Source of the DNA: an uncultured Candidatus Melainabacteria bacterium
GTDB taxonomy: Bacteria; Cyanobacteriota; Vampirovibrionia; Gastranaerophilales; Gastranaerophilaceae
Direction of reading: 5' to 3'
Assembly: GCA_947090755.1 (NCBI GenBank)
Contig: CAMUPF010000011.1
Span: forward strand, 1 to 54,788
Length of the DNA stretch: 54,788 bases
How positions within the stretch are numbered: position 1 is the stretch's first letter; every line of letters starts with the position of its first letter. Both the position numbers and the translations under genes were made by a program. The notes beneath the pieces are model-generated. The model saw only the letters and a list, made by a program, of their open reading frames with translations, was not told where the DNA came from and made no database searches. Below, in pieces: positions 39,820-49,085 of this stretch.

Positions 39820-40503
39820 TCAAGTCTTTTTTTCATAAATTAATTTCGCAAGTTCTAAATCACGCGGATACGTGATTTTTTGATTGTCGGTATTCCCTGC
39901 GACAACATATATATCCGCGAGTTTTGAGGCTAAAATCAAACCGCAGTCATCGGTTACGCTAACACCATTCCGGCATGCCAGATTATGCGCCTGACGAATC
40001 AAATTTAATCTAAAACACTGTGGTGTTTGTGCGCATCTTAAAAGCTTTCTCTGCGGAACAGCGGCTATGCGGCCGTTTTCATCAATTTCCAAAATAGTAT
40101 CGGGAGTTTCAATAGCAGCACATACAGCGTCATGTTCTTTTAACCCCTCTACGCATGCTGATATTATATCGCGCGAAACAAACGCACGTACAGTGTCATG
40201 TATTAAAACATTCGCCTCAACATCCCCGACAGAAAAAACACCATTATAGGAACTTTGCTGACGGGTTTCTCCGCCTGCAACAACTGAACAAACCTTTGAA
40301 GCCCCTGAAACCAGCCGTTTCGTACGTTCTAAAAAGTCCGGATGTGAAACAACTATTATTTCGTCAATAGCTTCATGGTTTTCAAACGCCGTCAGAGCAT
40401 GTTCCAGTAAAGTTTTTCCGCCAACTTCATAGAACTGTTTAGGCTGGTTAAGCCCGCTTCTTTCACCTTTTCCCGAAGCCAAAATCAACGCAATATTTTT
40501 CAT
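39820..40503 (-). CDS. IspD/TarI-family cytidylyltransferase
   Basis: 227-aa CTP-dependent nucleotidyltransferase. Visible: ILASGKGERSGLNQPKQF (CTP loop), HDTVRAFVSRDII, QTPQCFRLNLI, VTDDCGLI. IspD makes CDP-methylerythritol in the MEP pathway; the related TarI makes CDP-ribitol. The usual IspD HDAARP is HDTVRAF here, so the substrate is not certain, but ispH in the same window shows that the MEP pathway exists. It starts right at the end of the ABC exporter gene. Confidence 0.8.
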   Translation of the reverse strand: MKNIALILASGKGERSGLNQPKQFYEVGGKTLLEHALTAFENHEAIDEIIVVSHPDFLERTKRLVSGASKVCSVVAGGETRQQSSYNGVFSVGDVEANVLIHDTVRAFVSRDIISACVEGLKEHDAVCAAIETPDTILEIDENGRIAAVPQRKLLRCAQTPQCFRLNLIRQAHNLACRNGVSVTDDCGLILASKLADIYVVAGNTDNQKITYPRDLELAKLIYEKKT

Positions 40504-42288
40504 CTATACAACAGCCTGTTTTTTAAATTGCATATTATAAAGGGTTTGATACTGGCCGTTAGGAATTTTTATCAATTCTTCGTGCGAACCGAGTTCTGTC
40601 AAACGACCCTCGTTAATGACAGCAATTCTATCTGCGTTCTGAATAGTTGAAAGTCTGTGAGCGATAACAAATACTGTTTTATTAGTCATAAGGTTATCAA
40701 TAGCTTTTTGAACAATTGCTTCTGACTTGTTATCAAGAGCAGAAGTCGCTTCATCCAGAATTACGACCGGAGCGTTTTTCAAGAAGGCTCTGGCAATAGC
40801 GACACGCTGTTTTTGACCGCCGGAAAGCAAAATCCCGCGTTCACCTATTTCTGTATTCAAACCATCTTTCAAACCTGCAACGAATTCGTCCAGATACGCC
40901 ATTTGAAGCGCCTGATGTATTTCCTCTTCGGTGGCATCATGCCTGCCAAGTAAAATATTTTGTCTTATCGTACCTGAAAACAGGAAATTGTCCTGAAAAA
41001 CTACCGCGATATTCTCCCTAAGAGATTCTAACGTATAGTTTTTAATATTTACGCCATCAATCTGAATCTCACCGGATACAATATCATAGAATCTTGGAAT
41101 AAGGTTAACGATAGTAGATTTTCCTCCGCCGGAATTACCGACAAGAGCAATCGTTTCGCCTTTTTTCACTTCAAGATTTATATTTTTAAGTACAGGAACA
41201 TTTGGAATATATTCAAAACTTACATTTTTAAAACTAATACCGTTATTAATATATTTCAAATCAATTGCGTCCGGTTTATTAACGATTTCCGGTTTAGAAT
41301 CAAGAATTGAGAATACACGCTCAATAGCCATAAAGGAGAATTGAACCGCATTGAAGTTGTTCCCGAGGTTTTTAATCGGCGTATAAAGCATAATTAACGC
41401 AGTAATAAATGAAACGAAGTTACCGCTGGTGATTTTACCTGTTAAAATCAAATGGCTGCCATATCCGATGGCCGCACCAATACCGACAGAAACAATTACG
41501 TGCATAAGCGGAGAAAGCCATGAAGTCCGCTGAACGATTTTAATCTGGAACCCGAATATATCACGTAAAATTTGTTTAAATCTTCCTTCCTGATAATTTT
41601 TCAAATTATAAGAGGTAATAGTTTTATTTCCTGCATAAGTTTCATTATATGCGGTAATAACCTGAGATGCTGCGGCAACTGATTTTTCCATAACACTTTT
41701 GATACGTTTTCTGATACTTGCAAGCGGAAGAAATGCCCCGCCCAGAACGATTGTTGCAATAATCGCTAACTGCCATGAGTTATAAAAAAGAACGCATACA
41801 AGAGATAGAGAAGAGAACAAACGTGAAACGAAGGTTTTTAAGTTATTCAAAAGCCCTGCGCACGCAGAATCCGCGTCGTTGTTAAATCTGAAAACAATAT
41901 CTCCGGAATTTTGTTTATCAAAAAATGCTGTCTGGAACGTAAGCATTTTTTTGTATAAATCCATTTTCAAATCATTAGTAATTTTACCCCCGACCCAGGT
42001 ATTCAAATACGTTGCAAGGTAGTTTAACATTCCCTGAACGACCGTAAACATTACGATTCCGAAAGGAATATACCAGGGGGATTGGACTGTCTTTTCGACC
42101 ATAACCAAATCCATATACGGTTTCAGTGAAAGCGCGATTACCGCATCCAGAGAACCGATAGGGATACAAATTAAAACCGCAAGAATTGCTCTGAACCAAT
42201 ATGGTTTTACATAAGGAATCATTTTTGAATAACAATAGCAAAACTGTGTTTTCTTAAAATTTTCTATAGATTCTGATATAAATTTCAT
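40504..42288 (-). CDS. MsbA-like ABC exporter (lipid flippase type)
   Basis: 594-aa half-transporter: six membrane segments in residues about 25-320, then an ATPase domain. Visible: Walker A GNSGGGKST, Q-loop VFQDNFLFSGTIRQN, signature LLSGGQKQRVAIARA, Walker B VVILDEATSALD and the switch His in IAHRLST. Similar in length and layout to MsbA, which flips lipid A-type lipids; lpxA in the window supports an outer-membrane role. Other exporters of this family look alike, so the substrate is inferred. Confidence 0.87.
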   Translation of the reverse strand: MKFISESIENFKKTQFCYCYSKMIPYVKPYWFRAILAVLICIPIGSLDAVIALSLKPYMDLVMVEKTVQSPWYIPFGIVMFTVVQGMLNYLATYLNTWVGGKITNDLKMDLYKKMLTFQTAFFDKQNSGDIVFRFNNDADSACAGLLNNLKTFVSRLFSSLSLVCVLFYNSWQLAIIATIVLGGAFLPLASIRKRIKSVMEKSVAAASQVITAYNETYAGNKTITSYNLKNYQEGRFKQILRDIFGFQIKIVQRTSWLSPLMHVIVSVGIGAAIGYGSHLILTGKITSGNFVSFITALIMLYTPIKNLGNNFNAVQFSFMAIERVFSILDSKPEIVNKPDAIDLKYINNGISFKNVSFEYIPNVPVLKNINLEVKKGETIALVGNSGGGKSTIVNLIPRFYDIVSGEIQIDGVNIKNYTLESLRENIAVVFQDNFLFSGTIRQNILLGRHDATEEEIHQALQMAYLDEFVAGLKDGLNTEIGERGILLSGGQKQRVAIARAFLKNAPVVILDEATSALDNKSEAIVQKAIDNLMTNKTVFVIAHRLSTIQNADRIAVINEGRLTELGSHEELIKIPNGQYQTLYNMQFKKQAVV

Positions 42289-42392
42289 TCTCTCTCCAAA
42301 TAATATACATATCCAGAACTATATTATTTTAAATATATTTATATGTAAAGTAAAGTTTTGCTACAATAGGGGCTTGCGCCCCTATAAATTAA

Positions 42393-42683
42393 TTAGACAA
42401 CAGAAAATGCGACGATTTTTTCTTCACAAATGCTTAGCCAATCGTATTTGAAACATACGTAATCGTTGCATTCACAAACATTTTCATCACACTCACAGTA
42501 GTCATTAAGTCTGCAAACGAGTGCGTTTTGAAGTGTTACGTAGTCGTCATTGCACTCATCACATCTGCCTTCAGGAATAAAAACTTCACCATCAATTTTA
42601 AGGTGCTGGGTAAAAATCACAACTTTTTTAGAATCGCTGCTTTCCATGATTTTTTCGATACTTTTCATAAATTTTCTTGACAT
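42393..42683 (-). CDS. Cysteine-rich small protein
   Basis: 96 aa with nine cysteines: C41 and C44 (RCDEC), C57, then a dense run C63, C65, C70, C72, C77, and C86. The spacing suggests binding of zinc or an iron-sulfur cluster, or disulfides. No signal peptide, so it is probably cytoplasmic. No family recognised. It has its own AAGGAG ribosome-binding site, and 104 bp separate it from the exporter gene downstream. Confidence 0.68.
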   Translation of the reverse strand: MSRKFMKSIEKIMESSDSKKVVIFTQHLKIDGEVFIPEGRCDECNDDYVTLQNALVCRLNDYCECDENVCECNDYVCFKYDWLSICEEKIVAFSVV

Positions 42684-42742
42684 ATAAAAATCTCCTTTTC
42701 GCTATAAATTAACCCTAATTATAAAAAAATACATTCCCCGAT

Positions 42743-42771
42743 TTGACATATAAAAGTATTCATTCTAAAAT
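42743..42771 (+). promoter_or_regulatory. bioB promoter
   Basis: TTGACA (42743-42748), 17-nt spacer, TAAAAT (42766-42771), then GAGGAG before the ATG at 42795. I see no BirA-type operator palindrome across it. Confidence 0.65.
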
Positions 42772-42794
42772 TTTTTGCACAGAGGAGTAAAAAA

Positions 42795-43709
42795 ATGCTT
42801 AAATACAGTACACAGGAATTATTAGATTTATATAACTCAGACCTTGACACACTATTGAAAAAGGCTTCTGAAAACTTACATCAGGATATAGAATTTTGTT
42901 CAATTATCAACGCACGTAACGGAAAATGTTCACAAAACTGCCGTTATTGCGCACAAAGTTCACACTACAGAACAGATATCGAATCCTTTCCGCTTCTAGA
43001 CGTTGAAACGGTATACAAAGCAGCGGCAGAGGCACAGGAAAACGGAATTGACAGAATCGCGATTGTAACATCAGGTAAAACTCCTGACGAAAGCGATTTT
43101 GACAGAATGCTTGAGATGATTAAATCTATAAACAGTCTGGGAGAAATAAGCAGTTGTGCATCTATCGGAATCTTAAACGAAGAACAGGCAAAACGTCTTG
43201 CCGAAGCCGGTTTAAAAAGATTTCACCACAATATCAATTCTGCGCGCTCCTACTATCCAGAGGTATGTACGACACACACATTTGATGACCGTATCAATAC
43301 CTGCAAACTCGTGAAAAAATATGGTATGGAACTATGCTGCGGTGTAATTCTGGGGATGGGTGAAAGCGTTGCTCAAAGAATTGAAATGGCGGAAATCCTC
43401 GCCGAAATAGAACCGGATTCAATTCCGATTAATATACTAATGCCTATTCCACAAACTCCGTTTGAAAACTACCACGACAAAATCGACGAAGAAAACATCC
43501 TTAGAACTCTTGCAGTCTTCAAAATTGCGAATCCGAAATCAGTTCTAAGATTCTGCGGCGGAAGGATGAGATTATCAGCCGAAAACCAGAAAAAAGCACT
43601 GAAATACTGCGTGGAAGGAATCCTAACCGGCGACTACCTGACAACAACAGGTAAATCTTTTGAACAGGATTTAGAAATGCTCAGAGAAATTGGCAAATGT
43701 TCGGTTTAA
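42795..43709 (+). CDS. bioB: Biotin synthase
   Basis: 304-aa radical-SAM enzyme inserting sulfur into dethiobiotin. The SAM cluster motif is C45-SQN-C49-RY-C52; also YCAQSSHY, LKRFHHNINSARSYYP, and CCGVILGMGESVAQR, and the YxxF-like INILMPIPQTPFE. Slightly short compared with the common 320-350 aa. It is separated from bioD-bioA by the TpsB gene, and transcribed alone from a good promoter. Confidence 0.94.
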   Translation: MLKYSTQELLDLYNSDLDTLLKKASENLHQDIEFCSIINARNGKCSQNCRYCAQSSHYRTDIESFPLLDVETVYKAAAEAQENGIDRIAIVTSGKTPDESDFDRMLEMIKSINSLGEISSCASIGILNEEQAKRLAEAGLKRFHHNINSARSYYPEVCTTHTFDDRINTCKLVKKYGMELCCGVILGMGESVAQRIEMAEILAEIEPDSIPINILMPIPQTPFENYHDKIDEENILRTLAVFKIANPKSVLRFCGGRMRLSAENQKKALKYCVEGILTGDYLTTTGKSFEQDLEMLREIGKCSV

Positions 43710-43908
43710 TTCCCTCGTTCATTTAGTTTATTTTTGTAAATATTATTAAATAGAAGGTTGATTTTTGTCGAAAAAAATTGCATAATTGGTATATAAAAAC
43801 AATATATCAAAGTAAATTTTTGTAAAATCTTCGTAAAAAAAGTTAAAATTTTATTCATGTTTTAACTTTATTTGTAAAGATAGTATTGGAAGATAGGTAA
43901 AAATAAAG

Positions 43909-45819
43909 ATGAATAATTCAATATTAAAAGACTTTTTCAAATTAATGTTATCCGTGACAATGGTTACATTAAGCGTAAATAGTGCATTCGCAGCATACAA
44001 CCCTAACGGATTCTCACTTCAGCAAGAAACCGGCTTAAATCAGCTTCACGACCTGAATAATATGGAAACAAGACGCTACGAAAACTATGTACGTCAGGAT
44101 TATGAACAAAGATACACCGAACCAATGCCGGCAGTCGAAGATAATCGGGATTTCAACAACAACTCAATGAACGCAGGCGTTTCGCAAATCCAAACCGACA
44201 ACAGCGTTTATGTCGGAACCGTAACTGTTGATCCGTCTGAAATTCTATCTTCTGATGAAATCAATGCTATTATTTCACAAATTCAAGGCAGAAACGTTAC
44301 CATCGGCGAAATTCAAAATGCCGTTAACGAAATCAATAAATTATATGCTTCCCGCGGCTTTGTAACAGCCCGCGCATATTTACCGGAACAAACAATCACC
44401 GGCGGAAATGTCCGTATCGGCTTAATCGAAAGTAAAGTCGGAAACCTCACTGTTAACGGAAACCGCTGGACCAGAACAAAATATATTACTGACCGTGTAG
44501 GCCAGAAACAAGACAATGTCTTTGATATCGTTGAGTTGGAAAAAGATGTTGTAAGTTTTAACAGATATAACGAAGGTGTAAGCTTGAAAGCTAACCTTAA
44601 AGCAGGTCAGGCTCCGGGAACAACTGATATTGAAATCAACGCAGAAGAAAAATTTCCGTTCCACGTTGTCGGCGTAATGGATAACGCAGGCCGTTATTCA
44701 ACAGGTCACATCCGTGGCGGTGCAATGATTTACGCGGACAGCTTATTCAAAAACAGAGATAAATTGTCCATCGGTTCTTACTTCAGCGGCGGCGCGACTA
44801 GCCCGTTCGTTGACTATAACGTTCCGGTTAACAAAAAAGACGGTCGTATAGGTTTCTTATACACCTCAACATTTGCAAAATTAAGATACGGCGACTTCAG
44901 AGCACTTGACATTCGAAGCCGCGGTTACCAATATTCATTGTACTATTCACAACCGTTGGTTAGACGCCCTGATTTAGAATTAAAATCTTACGCAGCTATC
45001 AACTATAAACGTGCAAGAATTAGTTATTTAGACGACTTGTTCCACACAACCGATCAGGTAACCAGTGCGGAATTAGCGTTGAACTTACGTAAAGATACTA
45101 AACACGGTATCTGGTACTTGAACCAATCCGCTTACTATGCATTCCCGATTTTAGATAAAGCATCTAACTACTTTAAATACAGCGGTAGCGTTACAAGATT
45201 ACACGATTTCTCACACGGTATAATCGGTCAAGTTAGAAGTAACTACCAAATCATCCCGCAAAACAGATATGTTCCGTACCTCGACCAAATCCAATCAGGT
45301 GGTTTGTTCACTGTTAGAGGTTACAACGAAGGTATCATGATTGGTAAAAACGGTTACTTCTTAAGCGGCGAATTAATCTTCCCTATTATGCCAAGCACAA
45401 TCAGAACAAGCAAACGCGAAATCCCGTTCCTCGGAAGAGCTGTTAAAGGTGCGGTATTCTTCGACCACGCAGGTATCTTCCCTAGACGAGCAGAAGACAG
45501 ATTCGACGGAAGCTACTTCCTCGCTTCAATCGGTATGGGCTTAAGAGTTCAACTTCCAGGAAGCTTAACCGGCCGCCTATACTGGGGTTATCCTTTAGTT
45601 AATAACGCATACGAAGCAGACAGAAAATTCGGTCGTTTCCACTTTGAATTAACACTTGCGCCTGATATTGACGCATTGTTGAATAAACGCAGCACCAAAG
45701 AAGTTGTTGAAGAAAAACACGTAGAAGCGAAACCGGCACCGGCTCCGGAACCGGTTAATAATTATCCGGATGTTCGTCACTACGACTACTTCTTCGATGT
45801 TCCGGGCGCAGCGCTATAA
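43909..45819 (+). CDS. TpsB/ShlB-type outer-membrane transporter
   Basis: 636-aa protein with a signal peptide (cleavage near NSAFA|AY, about residue 28), a Gln/Asn-rich linker to about residue 90, a POTRA domain (about 95-175; ISQIQGRNVTIGEIQNAV, YASRGFVTARAYLPEQ), and a 16-strand-type barrel from about 220. The signature VRGYNEG lies near 469-475. TpsB proteins export a large partner (TpsA) across the outer membrane in two-partner secretion; no TpsA gene is seen here. A Pro/Glu-rich tail precedes a final aromatic segment (HYDYFFDVPG). It lies between bioB and bioD. Confidence 0.88.
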   Translation: MNNSILKDFFKLMLSVTMVTLSVNSAFAAYNPNGFSLQQETGLNQLHDLNNMETRRYENYVRQDYEQRYTEPMPAVEDNRDFNNNSMNAGVSQIQTDNSVYVGTVTVDPSEILSSDEINAIISQIQGRNVTIGEIQNAVNEINKLYASRGFVTARAYLPEQTITGGNVRIGLIESKVGNLTVNGNRWTRTKYITDRVGQKQDNVFDIVELEKDVVSFNRYNEGVSLKANLKAGQAPGTTDIEINAEEKFPFHVVGVMDNAGRYSTGHIRGGAMIYADSLFKNRDKLSIGSYFSGGATSPFVDYNVPVNKKDGRIGFLYTSTFAKLRYGDFRALDIRSRGYQYSLYYSQPLVRRPDLELKSYAAINYKRARISYLDDLFHTTDQVTSAELALNLRKDTKHGIWYLNQSAYYAFPILDKASNYFKYSGSVTRLHDFSHGIIGQVRSNYQIIPQNRYVPYLDQIQSGGLFTVRGYNEGIMIGKNGYFLSGELIFPIMPSTIRTSKREIPFLGRAVKGAVFFDHAGIFPRRAEDRFDGSYFLASIGMGLRVQLPGSLTGRLYWGYPLVNNAYEADRKFGRFHFELTLAPDIDALLNKRSTKEVVEEKHVEAKPAPAPEPVNNYPDVRHYDYFFDVPGAAL

Positions 45820-45892
45820 CGCGTCAGCCGGTGCTCGCGGTGTTGGCACGCGTGAGCGTGACAAGCAGGCGAGCATTATGTCAGCGACGTTT

Positions 45893-45931
45893 CAAATTTT
45901 GCGGGTGTTAATAACACCCGCTTAAAATTTG
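45893..45931 (+). terminator. 39-bp palindrome after the TpsB gene
   Basis: CAAATTTT-GCGGGTGTTA (45893-45910) mirrors TAACACCCGC-(TT)-AAAATTTG (45912-45931) with almost no loop. It probably ends the tpsB transcript, though no T run follows the second arm beyond TTT. Being 28 bp before bioD it could also be a regulatory palindrome for bioDA. Confidence 0.55.
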
Positions 45932-45964
45932 TCAGGAGCGAAAATCTGAGAAAGAGAGATGATT

Positions 45965-46642
45965 ATGGGTAAAGGTATTTTTATAACAGCAACAGGTACT
46001 GATATCGGAAAAACTTATGTGAGTGCACTGCTTGTAAAACAATTACGCCAGTGGGGTTCAAACTGCGGGTATTACAAACCGGTATTGAGTGGTGCTATTG
46101 TTGATGGCGATGAAATCATTGCTGATGACGCACAGATTGTATGCACCACTGCAGGGTTAAAAGGTAATCCGCTTGACAGAGTTTCTTACGCCTTTGAACC
46201 GGCCGTTTCTCCACACCTTGCGGCACAGATGGAAGGGAAACATATAGTTTTAGAAAAAATCATTGAAGATTTTACAGTTCATGCCAACCGTAATGATTTT
46301 ACCGTTGTCGAGGGTGCAGGAGGAATAATAACACCTTTAGATTTAGATATTAAGCTGTTTATGTACGACTTACCCGATGTTCTCGGACTTGACGTTATCA
46401 TTGTCGCAGACGCAGGGCTTGGAACTATAAACACAACATATCTGACAGTAGATTTTCTGAAACGTTCAATGATTAACGTTAAGGGGATTATTTTGAACAA
46501 TTTTGATATAGAAGACGTTATGCACAGAGATAATCTGCAAGTTATTGAACGTATTTGTGAAGTAAAGGTTCTGGGAACGGTCAAGACCAATGGAACGCGT
46601 ATAGATTTTATAGACGGAGCATTAGAAAAAATTTATGAATAA
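45965..46642 (+). CDS. bioD: Dethiobiotin synthetase
   Basis: 225 aa; forms dethiobiotin from DAPA, CO2 and ATP. Visible: P-loop TATGTDIGKTYVSA, the substrate Lys in GYYKPVLSG, VVEGAGGIITPL. Start 45965 is chosen because GAGAG lies 6 nt upstream; ATG 45959 would touch that site. It overlaps bioA by 8 bp. Confidence 0.93.
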   Translation: MGKGIFITATGTDIGKTYVSALLVKQLRQWGSNCGYYKPVLSGAIVDGDEIIADDAQIVCTTAGLKGNPLDRVSYAFEPAVSPHLAAQMEGKHIVLEKIIEDFTVHANRNDFTVVEGAGGIITPLDLDIKLFMYDLPDVLGLDVIIVADAGLGTINTTYLTVDFLKRSMINVKGIILNNFDIEDVMHRDNLQVIERICEVKVLGTVKTNGTRIDFIDGALEKIYE

Positions 46643-47987
46643 TCTTAACGAATGGCAGGAAAAAGATTTAAAGTATATCTGGCACCCGTGCTCACAGATG
46701 AAGGATTATGAGGAACTGGCGCCAATTGTAATCGAAAAAGGCGAGGGAATATATCTTTATGACACTGACGACAAAAAATATTACGACGTAATAAGTTCGT
46801 GGTGGTGTAACCTTCTTGGCCATTGCAACCCTAAGATTAACGCGGCTATTAAAAAGCAACTTGATACACTTGAACACGTAATTTTCGCAAATTTTTCACA
46901 TAAAACAGTAATCAACCTTTGCGAAAGACTGTCAAAGGTTTTGCCGGCCGGATTGTGCAAATTCAACTTTGCTGATAACGGTTCATCAGCGATTGAAATG
47001 GCATTGAAGATGAGTTTTCAATATCATTATCAGACCGGAAACCCACAGAAAAAACGTTTTATGGCGCTTACTGACGCTTATCACGGTGAAACAATCGGGG
47101 CGTTGTCTGTCGGCGGCGTCGACTTGTATTCAGAGATTTACAAACCTATTTTGCTTGATATAGAACGAATTGAAGCGCCGGACTGCTATCGTTGTCCTTA
47201 TGGCCATTTACACGGGGAATGTGATTGCCCTTGTATAGAAAAAGCGAAACAAACCTTTGAAAAATTCGGGAATGAAACAGCCGCACTTATTGTGGAACCG
47301 TTATTGCAGGGTTCTGCGGGAATGAAGATTTATCCGCCGCTATATTTAAAAAAATTACGTGAACTTTGTGATAAATACAATGTCCACCTGATAGCGGACG
47401 AAATCGCAACAGGCTACGGCCGCACGGGCAAAATGTGGGCATGCGATTGGGCCGGAATTTCACCTGACATAATGTGCTTATCAAAAGGACTTACAGGCGG
47501 GTATATGCCGATGGCAATTGCGATTACAACGCAGGAAATATATGACGCATTTTACGCTGATTATCTTGAAGGTAAAGCGTTTATGCACAGCCACACTTAC
47601 AGCGGCAACGCGCTTGCCTGTTCTGCGGCATGCGCTGTTCTGGACATTTTAGAAGAAGAAAAAATTATCGAAAAAGCGCAGGAAAAAGCTATTTATTTCC
47701 ACAACCGCATCAAAGAAAAATTTGCGAACCACAAAAATGTCGGTGACATCCGGCATATCGGTCTAATCAACGCAATAGAACTCGTTGAGGACAAGGCCGA
47801 AAAACGCGCCTTCGACTCAAAGAACCGATACGGTTATCAGATTTATAAAAAGGCGTTAAAAAAGGGCGTCTTATTGCGCCCTTTAGGTGATGTTATTTAC
47901 TTTAACCCTCCGCTTATCATCGAAAAACCCGATATGGATTACGTAATAGATGTTGCGTATGAGTGCATGTGCGAAGTGCTAGATTAG
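46635..47987 (+). CDS. bioA: Adenosylmethionine-8-amino-7-oxononanoate aminotransferase
   Basis: 450-aa PLP-dependent class III aminotransferase; makes DAPA using SAM as amino donor. Visible: WHPCSQMKDYE, the typical SSWWCNLLGHCNP, FADNGSSAIEMALKM, DAYHGETIGALSVGG, LIADEIATGYGRTG, and the PLP lysine in CLSKGLTGGYMPM. Coupled to bioD. The 3' end overlaps the convergent aminopeptidase gene by 9 bp. Confidence 0.94.
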   Translation: MNNLNEWQEKDLKYIWHPCSQMKDYEELAPIVIEKGEGIYLYDTDDKKYYDVISSWWCNLLGHCNPKINAAIKKQLDTLEHVIFANFSHKTVINLCERLSKVLPAGLCKFNFADNGSSAIEMALKMSFQYHYQTGNPQKKRFMALTDAYHGETIGALSVGGVDLYSEIYKPILLDIERIEAPDCYRCPYGHLHGECDCPCIEKAKQTFEKFGNETAALIVEPLLQGSAGMKIYPPLYLKKLRELCDKYNVHLIADEIATGYGRTGKMWACDWAGISPDIMCLSKGLTGGYMPMAIAITTQEIYDAFYADYLEGKAFMHSHTYSGNALACSAACAVLDILEEEKIIEKAQEKAIYFHNRIKEKFANHKNVGDIRHIGLINAIELVEDKAEKRAFDSKNRYGYQIYKKALKKGVLLRPLGDVIYFNPPLIIEKPDMDYVIDVAYECMCEVLD

Positions 47988-49085
47988 GAACTTCCCGTTT
48001 TCATAAATTAGAACATCATCAGCAAAGATTTTGCCGCCATTTTTCATGTTCTTAATCATATCCCAGTGAAGCCCTGACACATTTTTTCCGCCTGTTTCCG
48101 GATAAGACGCGCCGACTGCCATGTGAATTGAGCCGCCGATTTTTTCGTCAAACAAAATGTTACCGGTGACTTCCTGAATTTCATCGTTGGTGCCGATAGC
48201 GATTTCACCGATTCCGCGCGAACCCTCGTCCATATCGAACATTGAGTTTACAAAATCCTCTCCGCTTTCGCATTTAACCCCGATAACTTTACCGTCTTTA
48301 ATCGTCAAATGCACACCACGCGCTTCGTTGCCGCGGTAGTTTTGCGGAAAGTCAAAGAAAATTTCGCCGTTAACATCGTCTTCGACAGGGGAGGTGAAAA
48401 CCTCACCGTCAGGATAATTATTCAAACCTGAACAGCTAATCCATTTTCTGTCCTCAACGCCGAACGTAATATCTGTTTTTTCGCCGACAATTCGAACTTT
48501 TTTGACATTATTCAGGTAATTTGCCCATTTTGTCTGCTTTTCGTCAAGTTCTCGAAGCTTAGCCACAGGGTCGTCAAGGTTCAAATAGCAGGAATTATAA
48601 AGGAATTCTGTGTATTCAGCCAACGACATTTTAGCCTCCTGCGCAAGCGCATTTGTCGGATAATCAGCGATAACCCAACTTGCTTCACCGCGTGCAGAAC
48701 GGCCGAGCAGAATTTCTGAAAGCTTTTTGGTGGCTTTTCCACGACATGCAAGCTTTTCAAGGTTAGCACGTTTCATATTTTTTGTATTCAACGGTGCGCC
48801 GATAGAAATAAACTTATCAGCCTTTTCGTACTCCATCATCGTAATCGGGTCGACAAAATCCAACTGCTCATCAGACGCATTTTTCAGGAAAATTTCACCG
48901 GCACCCTCAAGCGCTATACGTACAAGCGGGTTTCCGCCACGCTCAATTACACGTTTATAAATTTCTTTCAATAACGGCTGAGATTCGACGCTGTCAGAAC
49001 GGATTATAACCAAATCGCCTTTCTGAACATTTGTCGAATAGTCAACCAGAACTTCTGCATATTTTCTTAAAACATCATTACTCAT
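47979..49085 (-). CDS. M29-family metallo-aminopeptidase
   Basis: 368-aa aminopeptidase of the AmpS/PepS/T type. N-terminal RKYAEVLVDYSTNVQKGD. The metal ligands are in the C-terminal domain: FTSPVEDDVNGE, GEIAIGTN, GGSIHMAVGASYPETGG and SGLHWDMI. It trims N-terminal residues from peptides in the cytoplasm. It starts 8 bp inside the end of lpxA, so translation is coupled. Confidence 0.9.
   Translation of the reverse strand: MSNDVLRKYAEVLVDYSTNVQKGDLVIIRSDSVESQPLLKEIYKRVIERGGNPLVRIALEGAGEIFLKNASDEQLDFVDPITMMEYEKADKFISIGAPLNTKNMKRANLEKLACRGKATKKLSEILLGRSARGEASWVIADYPTNALAQEAKMSLAEYTEFLYNSCYLNLDDPVAKLRELDEKQTKWANYLNNVKKVRIVGEKTDITFGVEDRKWISCSGLNNYPDGEVFTSPVEDDVNGEIFFDFPQNYRGNEARGVHLTIKDGKVIGVKCESGEDFVNSMFDMDEGSRGIGEIAIGTNDEIQEVTGNILFDEKIGGSIHMAVGASYPETGGKNVSGLHWDMIKNMKNGGKIFADDVLIYENGKFLI

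Noticed and set aside
42684-42794. BirA operator upstream of bioB
   Set aside because: No TTGTAAAC...GTTTACAA-type palindrome is found; only a plain promoter is supported.
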